Made by a program: the position numbers and the translations under genes. This document shows, piece after piece, positions 10,190-20,069 of a stretch of 64,000 nucleotides of DNA. Numbering within the stretch: position 1 is the first letter of the stretch; each line of letters begins with the position of its first letter. Source of the DNA: Neonectria sp. B-13 (lineage: Eukaryota; Ascomycota; Sordariomycetes; Hypocreales; Nectriaceae); the NCBI GenBank assembly GCA_002682825.1, contig NOKP01000002.1:5996309-6060308 (forward strand), written 5' to 3'. The notes under the pieces were generated by a model. That model saw only the letters and a list, made by a program, of their open reading frames with translations. It did not search any database and was not told the origin of the DNA.

Positions 10190-11277
10190 ATGGAAAGTCT
10201 TGGCTCATTTCGCGGCGTATACAAAGTCATCGAGAAGCAGGAGATTGATGTCGATATCTACCTTCCTGACCCAGAGAGGCACGGCACAAGTGCACAATAC
10301 CCGGTCGGTATGTAGACTTTTCCCGGACACTTTAATGTGCCTATAATTGACAATTCCCTGTTCAGTTATCAACATCCATGGCGGAGCTTTTATGCTTGGG
10401 TCGTCCAAGATGGTCAATGCCGACCAGATTGATGATTGCCTAGGTAGAAAATGGATCGTGCTTGCTCCTAACCATCGCTTGTGCCCCAAGGTCAATGTTT
10501 TAGAAGGACCAATGCAAGACTGTCGCGATCTCCTTGCCTGGGTCTACGGCGGCGGGTTGCAGACCTCCATCAGCTCGCACACAAACGTCCACTACACGGT
10601 TGACCTGGACCATGTCTTTGCGTTTGGGACATCCTCCGGTGGCACACTGGCACTGAGCTTGGTGAGACTCTTCCCTTTCTTAACCACTGGAAGGTGCAAC
10701 ATGAATAAGAACTGACCAGATCCAGGGCTTTGGCGTGCCTCGCTCTGTGGCTGGTATTTTTGACATGTATGGACCGTGCAACTTCCAGGACCCATTCTGG
10801 AGAACGCGATTGCCAGATATCGCGGCAAAGCTGCCCACCGATATCTCTGACGATTTTATCAACCAAGTCTTCAACGAAGAACCAGTACCCATCATCGGAG
10901 GCGTCTCCCTCGAGGGCCAGCGCGCAGGTGGTCCAAATTTTGACGATCCCCGCCAAGCGTACGCCTTCACTCAGATTGCCAACGGCAGAGTGATGGATGC
11001 AATCTTCCCGTCTGCAGATTGGGATCAAGTCGACCCGATCCGAAACATCTCTGCCTCTTTCCCGCCGACTTTTATTGTGCACGGTGATGAGGATAAAATG
11101 GTGCCGCTGGGGCTGAGCAAAGACTTGCACCTTGCCTTGTCCGAGTACGGCGTTAGATGCGGAATGGTGGAGATCCCTGGAGAAGGACATACATTCGCAG
11201 CAAAAATGAAGGTTGGGTCTCGGACGTGGAACCTGCAGCGACAGGGCTTCGACTTCTTAGAGAGCTTATTGCAATAA
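10190..11277 (+). CDS. alpha/beta hydrolase, esterase/lipase type
   Basis: Three exons (10190-10307, 10366-10661, 10726-11277) encode 321 aa. The fold-3 (hormone-sensitive-lipase-like) hydrolase motifs are in order: oxyanion hole VINIHGGAF, nucleophile elbow FGTSSGG with the catalytic Ser, acid in FIVHGDEDKMVP, and histidine in IPGEGHTF. No signal peptide is visible. Exon junctions restore the Val of the HGGAF strand and the Gly after the nucleophile helix. It is transcribed divergently from the quercetinase-like bicupin. In characterised flavonol breakdown an esterase hydrolyses the depside made by quercetinase, so that role is plausible here. It could equally be a general carboxylesterase or lactonase. 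Confidence 0.85.
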
Positions 11278-12492
11278 TTAAACAAGACCTACTTATACTG
11301 GTGTTCCTCCACGTCGTAATAGCGTGTTGAATTAGATACACGTTGGAGTTTCAAGATTAGAAAGGTGTGGGCGGGAATGTTCGTGGGCGCCGCAAGAATC
11401 TCAGGCTAGATTTAGTCCGTCAAGCTCGAGGTGGCCCTCTGCAGCCGTAGACAAATATGGCTAGTCTTGATGTTGTCGTCGGAAGGGCCGAATGCTTGAC
11501 TTCCCCGCTCGCTCGAGGGGCCCAGTTCCATGCCATTGCCCCATCTTCATGAATCAATGACCAATTAGTCTCACCAATCCATTCCAGCTGATGTGTCTTG
11601 GGTGCTTACCCCGCGTCTTCCCCAGCTTCAAGGGCCAAGACTCCTCCGAAAGCCATGACTCAGAGCTCTCTGTGATTGGCGAGCATGACATCGTGGCGAT
11701 GGCTACACGGATCCATCTCGGCTGCATCCCAGTCGTCGGAAAAGCCGGAATGTGGGGATGATCCCGAGCCTTCCGCCATATTCTCCCCAGGAAAAGAAGT
11801 GCAGCTTGACTGATAGTGGAACAACGAAGCAGATTAATAAGGGTTGCCAGCATTGCATCCACGCCGAGGATCGGGTAAGTTAGTCTCAGCGATTAGCCAT
11901 TCAAGATGGCGTTGTAAACGTATCAGCTCCGCACTGGATCGAGTATCATCTCTCCACAGGTCCCGTGAAATGGGGTGCGTTGTGTTTCCTGGCGTAAAAC
12001 TTCACAAAGGTCACTTGAGCCTATTAACCCCTCAATTAGGGCTTCAGCTTGAGTAGCAGGGACAAGTCAGCTACCTTGCTTGTGTACTTGGTCAATCCCA
12101 CAACCCGCAAGTGGAGATAGCCTAGCCATTATTACTAGTATTATTCACTCATGAGCTGTCCTCTTGTCAGCTACCCAGTTCCTGCGGTTACACTTAGTCA
12201 TGCTTCGGGAAGAGGTTGAAACATGGACTCGTCTTGGAGACGGGGTAAGCATCACAAACGAGACAGTCAATACACGCCAACGAAATGACGCTATCGCCAT
12301 CCCAACAGTCCTACATGGTTCACCCCGCAGTAACATCCGCTAATCAAGCACCATTAGCCCGCATTTCCCCGCCTTGCCACTCGGCCACCTGGCAATCTGC
12401 CCCCGCAGATGAACACTTCTTACTTTTCACTCTTCAACCCGCGGATGCAGAGTCGTAGTCTACTGCGTATTTCCTCAGCACTTGATCAAACC
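11278..12492. other. intergenic region and regulator leader
   Basis: About 1.2 kb without a supportable gene. Frames at 11554-11862 (minus) and 11844-12056 (plus) have no recognisable motif or splice support. From 12409 an in-frame ATG would extend the following regulator by 28 residues of leader-like composition. Confidence 0.45.
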
Positions 12493-15125
12493 ATGGATCG
12501 GTCTAGTGAGAAACCAAGGCAGAAGACCCGCCGTCCTCGAGCCGTCCTCGCTTGTGAGCTCTGTCGCATAAAGAAAAACAAGTGCGACGAGCTCCACCCA
12601 TGCAGCTATTGCCGACGTAATCACGCTTCTCCTAATGCGTGTCTGATCAGAAGCTGATGTGTCTAGAACGGAATGTCGAATGCACATATCGAGGATCCAA
12701 TGGCTCCGTCCTGAAGCGAAGGTTCACTCCAGAGTAAGCACCCTCCAGACTCCCTTTTCATGTCAATACCCATGTGAACTCCAGTCCACAGTTGCCAGAC
12801 TAACCAAGTCACTTTGACACAGATATGTGAGACAGCTCGAAGAGCAGGTCAAGACGCTGCAGTCTTCATCCGATGGCCCCAATACACTGCCAGCAGCAAC
12901 ACCTGGAGCTGTTTCGTTACTTGGTGGCTTTTCTCCCGATGCAGCATCCCCAACCCCCCCGAGCATTGATCCATCCCTTCGAGAATGTCCGTCTCAAAAC
13001 AGAGACTGGGGGCATGCGGCTCCGTCGCCGAGTTGCAGCTCCAAGCAAAGTGCCCAGGAATTCTCAGCCGTCAACCGCCACACCCAAAGCGTCGAATTTT
13101 ACGGGAGCTCGTCCTCTGTTGCCCTTCTTTCACGTGTTCAGAGAAATGAGGATCGCGAGATGGCTTTGCCCGCGAAAGAACAAGAGAGTGGATCGATCGT
13201 CTCCAACTTGCACAATCCGCGCTTTTCGCCTGGTATGATGGATGGCATTCAACAGTCACTCAACTACCAGCCAACACCCTCGGCTCCCGGTGTCTCGATA
13301 CACTTCCATAAGTGTAGCGTTTTCATCCACAGCTTTTTTTCTTCCAATCATTACATCCATCCCATTCTGGACAAACACAGGTTTCTCAAGAGGTGCGAAC
13401 AGCTCTGGTCAGAGACTGAGACTTCTCAAAGCAGCAGTTTCATAGCACTCTACTACAGTATACTCTCCCTTGGTGCTCTCATTAGCGTCAGGGAAGAAGA
13501 GCCAATCGACGGTGTTTCGAACCGGCAATGGAGTCGCAAATTCTTCGATGAGGCGCTGAACCATTGCTATCGCCTTGGCATGGTCACTGATTTGGAAATG
13601 GTGCAATGCTACTTCTTTCTGGTAAGCCGCATACCTTTATTGCGTAACAATGACTGACTTTTCCCTCAATGGACAGGCCAAAATCTGTCAAAATGAGTTG
13701 AACCCGCATTGTATGTATATGGTATCATTTCCTGGGATGTCTTGCTAATGGATGCAGGGGCCTACATGTACGTAGGGCAAGCTGTGAGGACAGCATTGGC
13801 GATAGGAATCAACCGAGAGCCTCCTGCTCACTTGCAGAGAGACGTTGAATGCCTTAAGGCCGAATCGCGAACTTGGTGGTAAGTATACTATTCGAAAGTC
13901 GGAGGAAACACACACTTACGTTCCACGTCATACAGGGGCCTGTATTCACTCGAAATGTACTCAACCTATGCCTTGAGCCTCAAGGGAAAATCACTAACAA
14001 GCGTAGGGAAATGTCTTTCGCTATGGGCAGACCTGATACACTTGGCTCTGACCTGTATCACAATCGCCGACTTCCAGTGACGTCTGAGTCTCAAGACTCT
14101 TCCTCGCTGCCACAACAAACGGAGCTTCTGGAACCACCGCACTGCTCAATCATCAAGTATATGGTCGATTTCTCGAAAATAACAAGGGCTGTGTGTCTCG
14201 GCATCTACCTCTCCGACCTCTCGCTACCAGAGCTGTTAGCACGAGCCAACCAACTTGAGCAAGACCTCAATCGGTGGGTTGACAGTGTCCCAGAAGCCAT
14301 TCGCCCATCTCGGGTATTCTCCCGCAAGACATCGCTGAAGAGCGTGAAAGATGCGCAGTACGCAAAGAGGCAGCGACTGGTGTTGACAATCCGTAAGACA
14401 GAATTCCCTCTTGATCTTGTGTCACACTAATCAGCGTAGGATACCACAATCTGAGAATCCTCATGTTTGGTTCGCTTTTGATCAATTCATCCCCCAGGGA
14501 ACGCGCATCCATCTCTGCATCTGAAGGAATTCAAAAGTGTCTGGATTCGGCAAAGCAGACGATTGACATCATTTACCATGTATATCAACATCACGACTTT
14601 TTTCGCACCTGGTACGTTTTTATCCAGTCTCACGATTCAGAGCATGATCGCTTCGCTTGGAGTTCTCAAGCTTCCGACTACATTAATCGTGAATTAACTT
14701 ACTTCAGGTTTTACAACATCACTTACATCTCGTTTGCCACGTCCATCATATTGGTCTATCTGGGTCAAGGTGCGACTGACAGCGAGGTGCAATCTCTCTC
14801 AGGCTTCATTGAGATGGCCATAGAAATTCTCGACACCATGGATGAGTGTGTCGTTGCTTCAAAAGCAGCGGCAATTATACAGCATGCCTTATTGCAGGCC
14901 CAGGACAAGTCTGCATCCCGCATTAATGACGGTGCAAGACGAGATGGAGCACTGCCATTTAACCATCATTGGGGGCCCTTAACTTTGATTGACGAGGTTT
15001 TCGATACAAATTTAATGTTTGAAGCGGGTGTGTGGGATGACACTGATGCCCTGCTGCGGTTTCTAAGCTCGGGGCCTGGGGAACACGTTGAGGAGGGAAT
15101 TGGGGAGCCACAGATAGTTGGGTAA
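12493..15125 (+). CDS. Zn(II)2Cys6 transcription factor
   Basis: Nine exons (12493-12616, 12667-12733, 12823-13621, 13677-13710, 13758-13878, 13936-13956, 14007-14392, 14440-14611, 14708-15125) give 713 aa. All junctions keep phase. The zinc cluster ACELCRIKKNKCDELHPC continues across intron 1 as SYCRQRNVECTYR, a complete binuclear cluster. A linker-coiled segment (YVRQLEEQVKTLQ) follows. The fungal-specific regulatory domain is marked by HYIHPILDKHRF and, across a 21-nt micro-exon, WWGLYSLEMEMSFAMGRPD. It is a nuclear DNA-binding regulator. It lies downstream of the quercetinase-like and esterase genes and tail-to-tail with an oxygenase gene, so it may control either. The start was chosen for its good context (AAACCATGG). 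Confidence 0.9.
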
Positions 15126-15204
15126 TGATGAACGAAGAAGCAATTTGACGATTATACATGACAATTGCATGTGCCGCTTCTTTTTCGGCCCCGCGGTTGC
15201 TCAA

Positions 15205-16200
15205 TCACGTACATGCCATCTCCAACACGGCCGGTAAGTTCAAGGCAGGGTCGTTATTCTCGACAATGCCCAACACAGTAGTGGGCTTTTTATATCCAAG
15301 AAGAGAAAGCATCTTATCGCTCATTGTGAGTGTTTTACTGCGGGGAATTGCCAGAAACTGGTTCTCCTCTGTGCGCATAGTTCCTCTCACAAAGAAGAGC
15401 CCATGAATCTTGCGCACCTCGTCAGGAACTGAGTTGTGACCACCACCATGATAACAGGAGGCTAGAAAAATAAGGGCAGATCCTGGTTGCATTTCTAGAT
15501 CATACTCTCCATTAGTGTCGTGCTCTTTGTACACGGGACGGCACGACCTGGTAACGGAGAATAACTTACCTGCGAAGCATATCTCGTTTAATTGTGGACT
15601 TCGGTTGTCATCCCACTTATGGGAGCCCGGGATAAACATGGTAGCGCCATTCTGGCGCGTGGTCTGGGTTCCTGCGATTAAGCAAGCGAATTGGCCTGCC
15701 TTGGAAAGATCAAATTCGTCGCCATGTCGGGTGCCGTGGACGTTGTCGTCTCTGTGCAGTCTTTGGCGGGGAGCGCCGTATCCTATATGGAGGGTCATGC
15801 TGATACTTAGTAGCGGATCGATACAATTCTCCTCAACAAAGTCTTCGCGGATAACGCTGAATTTATCTTGCAGAATCGATGTCCGCAACTTATCCAACAC
15901 GGGCAACTCGCAAATTTTGGCGACAGTTGGTGATTTGCCCACCAGCCCCGGGACTGCTAGTGTTTCTTTGGGAATGATGTGCAGGGCACTGTCCTCGGTG
16001 GATTTAGTGTCCTTTTTGTACGGCTTGACGTCCTCCTCAATGGTGGCCAAGTCGTCAGATGTAACAAAATCCGTCAAGATCACACCGCCATCGCGTTCAA
16101 TGATGGCGAGAATGTCTTCGATTGGAGCATTTGCTGCAATTGAGACGATCGAAGTCGACGGCTTGTATGATGGATCAAGCGGAGGAGGATACCCGCTCAT
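15205..16200 (-). CDS. PhyH-type 2-oxoglutarate/Fe(II) dioxygenase
   Basis: Two exons (16200-15570 and 15494-15205) encode 306 aa. The 75-nt intron is a multiple of three with no stop, so the unspliced frame stays open (331 aa). Removing it restores the family sequence FAEMQPGSALIFL. Phytanoyl-CoA-dioxygenase-like features are the iron ligands in LHRDDNVHG (HxD) and the distal His in CYHGGGHN, plus the 2-oxoglutarate-binding Arg region (GLFFVRG). Related fungal enzymes modify secondary metabolites. There is no signal peptide; it is likely cytosolic. It is divergent from a second 2OG oxygenase at 17037, with an 836-bp shared upstream region, which suggests joint control. The substrate cannot be read from the sequence. 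Confidence 0.88.
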   Translation of the reverse strand: MSGYPPPLDPSYKPSTSIVSIAANAPIEDILAIIERDGGVILTDFVTSDDLATIEEDVKPYKKDTKSTEDSALHIIPKETLAVPGLVGKSPTVAKICELPVLDKLRTSILQDKFSVIREDFVEENCIDPLLSISMTLHIGYGAPRQRLHRDDNVHGTRHGDEFDLSKAGQFACLIAGTQTTRQNGATMFIPGSHKWDDNRSPQLNEICFAGKLFSVTRSCRPVYKEHDTNGEYDLEMQPGSALIFLASCYHGGGHNSVPDEVRKIHGLFFVRGTMRTEENQFLAIPRSKTLTMSDKMLSLLGYKKPTTVLGIVENNDPALNLPAVLEMACT

Positions 16201-17036
16201 TTTCTCGGTGGGTTGCGGGGTTGGCAGGTTTCGTAGATAGTGGTTGATGAATCCAGCCTCTGAATGGAGTTGGGAAAAAGATGATATAATTTCTGCTAGG
16301 TGTAGGAAGGGAAGAACGTTACTTTCTGCAGTTTACAGTGAGATCAAGAGGTTATTAAGTCATCTGTATTCGCAGTGAAGTCGTTTGAGCTGTCACTTCT
16401 GGTATCAAGATACGCCCGGCAGTTACTGATAGCAATCCCATTCTGGAAGGTGTCGACCGATCTGTTGCGTAATCTTGGTCCACGTGGTGAAAGCCACCAG
16501 CATTAGTCTGCCGTATCAAGTCGCCCGCTTATCAACGCACTAGATACCAACATGTGATAGCACTCCCAAGGCAGGCAAGTTCCGACCCATCGGCCGTGTG
16601 CTACGTGACTAGTGTATCTTCGGTACGACTCAGGCTTCTGAACACAGCCATCAATTCACGAGACAGCCATTCACCACCACAACCATGAGGCAGTCATATT
16701 CCGGGTGGCGATAGCAGCTACTTGTGTTGTCCGCCGAATCTTCTTTGAAACATGCTACTAAGTTGTATTGGATTAACTAGTTCATTAATACCCAATCGAT
16801 ATTGGTACACACGAGGAAAACAAACTGCCTCGGGCTCTACCACGCATCGATGCATAACAGTTGCATGAGCTAGCGACATATATATGGAAAGGACCTCCTC
16901 TAGACTTAGATATTTGCTGGAATCATCACTCTATTGCCTTTACACCTTGGTTCATCAACTCCTTCGAGTAGAATCGCCATTCTTGTTCACTTCTCCCCCT
17001 CACGCAGTCGCACATTTAACAGACCAGCTTGGAACT
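16201..17036. promoter_or_regulatory. divergent promoter of two 2OG oxygenases
   Basis: This 836-bp region separates two divergently transcribed oxygenase genes. A CGGCCG lies near 16593 and a TATATATA near 16878. No gene is seen; a weak in-frame ATG at 16884 is rejected as start of the downstream gene. Confidence 0.4.
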
Positions 17037-18165
17037 ATGACTGAGGTTATGTTACCACTTCCAGCCCCACAGCTCAATGTGAGGCCGATTCTCAAAGACC
17101 AACTGAGTTCTTCGCGGATAACAGCCCGCGTCGCCTTTGATGCAGAGAAGCACCTGAGCTTTTCAACCAACCCCAAGGTTCTCTCTTTGAAGGACATTGC
17201 ATTGCCCGAAGACGCAGGAATCTCCCATGTCGCTTGTTCAGACCCGTTTCCTCTATTCAGCGAGGAAGCGATTGGCATCATGAGAGAGGAGATTTTCACC
17301 ACTGAAGTCTGGGAAAATTGCTTGCACAGCACCGAGTTCGCAGCCTGCCAACTGCGCGGCCACTGTCCACAGTAAGTGCGGTTCTATATCTGTTTCAGAT
17401 TCATAAGACTAAAGTGCTTCAAGATATGCACCATTCATGACTCAAGCTTGGAAAGATCCGAAAACCTTGTCCATCATCTCCAAGGTTGCTGGTGTAGACC
17501 TCATTCCCAACATCGAGTACGAAATCGGCAACATCAACATTTCTGTTCAGGACGGGAACAGAGAAAAGTTGACGACGACGAACTCTAGTACTCCCGAGCC
17601 TCCTGTGACAAAATGGCATTACGATAGCTATCCTTTCGTGTGTGTGGTCATGATGAGCGACGCTTCGAAGATGCTGGGTGGTGAGACCGCCATACAAAGC
17701 GGCACGGGGGAGATACTGAAAGTCCGTGGCCCACAAATGGTAAGCATCAAACTTAGATTTCTGCTACGCAGCATACTCATGGTTCGGCAGGGCTCTGCGG
17801 TTGTTCTTCAGGGCAGATATGTTCAACATCAGGCATTGGCCGCACTTGGCGGGGAAGAGCGCATCACGATGATCACGTCTTTCAGACCTCGAGACCCTGC
17901 CATCAAGGATGATTCAGTACTCACGTCAATCAGGCCCATTTCGGACCCATCGGAGCTGTATTACCAGTGGACGAAGTATCGGGTCGAAGTGTTGCAGGAA
18001 CGTCTTAAGGGGATGCTCGATCTGTTGGAAGAGAACCATCGCGTTGATACCCCAACCGATGTCAAGACGATTAAGGAACTACTGCAACAGCAAGAAAGCT
18101 ATCTCGCTATTACGAACAGGGAGATTGTGGAAAAGCAAGGCCCTGGCCGAGGTTGGGGCGAATGA
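17037..18165 (+). CDS. 2-oxoglutarate/Fe(II)-dependent oxygenase-like protein
   Basis: Three exons (17037-17371, 17424-17739, 17791-18165) encode 341 aa. The first intron uses the TTCAAG acceptor, the only one that keeps frame and restores GHCPQYAPFMTQAW. The second intron (51 nt, open frame) is removed to give RGPQMGSAVVLQGR. The jelly-roll core shows KWHYDSYPF (HxD iron pair), GGETAIQSG, the distal His in YVQHQAL and the Arg in ERITMITSFRPRDP, as expected for a 2OG oxygenase. The C-terminal 60 residues are helical and charged. It pairs divergently with the PhyH enzyme at 15205. The reaction is unknown; hydroxylation of a metabolite is the likely type. Confidence 0.8.
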
Positions 18166-18494
18166 TTGAGTAACTAGGTAGCAAGCCGTTTGCACAGATT
18201 AAATTGAATGTATGTGTTGAATGCGAGTAATCTTTAGTATGTCCTGTGGAATTATTCCCATATAAGTCTCATGGCATAGATTGCTAAACTGGCATTGCAC
18301 CATTTCTCATCTCGCGCTCATTGGTCTTCATCTGTCCTTTCTCGCGCACGCTGCTAACCATCCTAGGCAAATGCCCATGGAGAGGTTGCCGCACCATTCA
18401 TCTTATGCGGATGACGAATGGGAAATCTCACTCATAGATCACGCCAATAGATTTGGACAGCTGACATCGATGGGGCTTTAGTATTATGGCAAGG
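18166..18494. other. 3' intergenic gap between convergent genes
   Basis: A 329-bp gap between the oxygenase gene and the ketopantoate-reductase-like gene. The open frame at 18281 begins with TTG, not ATG, and no gene is supported. Confidence 0.5.
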
Positions 18495-19621
18495 TCAATT
18501 TGTTGACTTTGGTGGTATAGTGACTAGATGTCTCTCCTCCTTGGTTCGCCACTGAATGGCCTTCAGCAGATTGTAAAGAACAGACAGAGTCGGCATCGGC
18601 ACCTCCAAAGCCATACCCACGCGTAGCGGTTCTCCAACCAGATTTTCAACTTCAGTAAAATTGCCCTTTGCTGGGTTAGCGGGGAGGATCATAGTTTGGC
18701 AGAGTGGTGGCACCTTTTTCAGATCAACCAGCATGCTTGGCGACAGATACTTTGTCAACGGATCAATATTGATCATCCAATCGCAGACATCTGCCTCTAT
18801 TTGCACACCAGAAGCGGCGGCGGCAGCCCGAATCTCCTCCATGGCTGGTCTGACCAACGTTGCAACAGCATCATTGGCAAGTCTTATACGACCGGAATCC
18901 AAGCCTGTTAGAGCGCACGTGGAGTTTAGGCACGCATTGTAGATTAGTTTTCGCCATCGACTGTAAGGCACGTCTTCGGCGAATGTGCACGTCGTCTTTC
19001 CACCTGCCGCATACATGTCGATGAACTCCTTGGCCGCTTTCTCTTCTGCTTCTGCACTCAGGCGAGGATTGTGAAAAGCGCCCACGGTCAGTTCATCGGA
19101 GTCGTCGTGCTCGATGACACCATGAGCAACTTCATGTGAGCCAATCATACTAACACCTGAGAGGCAGATATTTTCGGGGAATTTCTCAAAGATGGGAGCT
19201 TCAATGTTGAGGCCGTTTTGGATAAGTACAATGACGGTATGGCCTGGGATCACTGCGGAGGTGATTAGATCTGAGACAGTGGGTGGGCAATCCGGGACAT
19301 TTTTCGTGGTGACGACAATGTAGTCAAATTTCCTCTCTGCCACGGTTGGCACATGGTCAACGACTATCGAGTTTGTGAGCATAGTCGAAATACCGTTTTG
19401 GGAGGCTCCATACTATGAGAAGGCTTCCATCCAACGATACTCCCATGGTCGCATGATTTAATGTTGAACCCGTTCTCGGTAACGGCTTTGAGATTTGATC
19501 TCAAAACTGCCGTCACACTGGCCTTCCCTCCCGTTTCAAGGTTTAGGGCACCGATGGTACCAACGCCCCCACTCCCTAGCAGGAGAACTTGCTTTTTGGC
19601 TGTTTCCCGCGATCCCATCAT
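18495..19621 (-). CDS. 2-dehydropantoate 2-reductase-like (ApbA/PanE)
   Basis: Exons 19621-19414 and 19363-18495 (50-nt intron) encode 358 aa from MMGSRE. The N-terminal Rossmann fold has LGSGGVGTIGALNLETGG. It is followed by DYIVVTTKNVPD, the QNGLNIE loop, the catalytic-lysine region RWRKLIYNACLN, and the C-terminal helical dimer domain ending in LLKAIQWRTKEE. This is the ketopantoate reductase fold. The housekeeping version makes pantoate for CoA, but fungi carry many paralogues in secondary-metabolite and catabolic loci. Here it is divergent from a Zn2Cys6 regulator (20070) and next to two 2OG oxygenases, so a pathway-specific ketoreductase is more likely. The cofactor is presumably NADPH. 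Confidence 0.85.
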
Positions 19622-20069
19622 CAAACGTTCGGCAATTGTGACGCGATGCGACGTTGTAAAGCAGTGACTTCGGAAGGTGTGTCTCGCTTAGAGGAGAGGG
19701 GATCACTGATAAGTTTGCAAGCCAGTGGGAAACCGACACATGGAGCGTAGAGGATTTCTGATTGCTTTTAATCGTGGCGTTGTCGGCATGCAACACGACG
19801 GTAGTTGTGCAAGTGACGATGTAGGGTAAGATTACCTGATTCGGATGGCGGCGCGGGTGGATGCTCCACGAGTGTGTCATGGATGGCCCACCGGAAAAGA
19901 CAAGTGCGGGGGTTGATAAGCAGCTCGGATGGGATAAATAGACCCAAAGGGAAGTCCAAGGCCGAGCCTAGCAGTCAAAGGTGCCAAACCAGATACTGGA
20001 CCGCAACATACCTACCAACTTTGCCATCACAGCCCAGTCGCCTCAGTGCCCTCCTGGCCTGAATAAGAC
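19622..20069. promoter_or_regulatory. divergent promoter, reductase and regulator
   Basis: This 448-bp gap separates the ketopantoate-reductase-like gene (minus) from a Zn2Cys6 regulator (plus). I saw GC-rich CGG-containing text around 19850 but no convincing palindrome. Confidence 0.35.

Noticed and set aside
18281..18481. 66-codon frame resembling a short secreted protein
   Set aside because: It begins with TTG; there is no ATG before the hydrophobic stretch.
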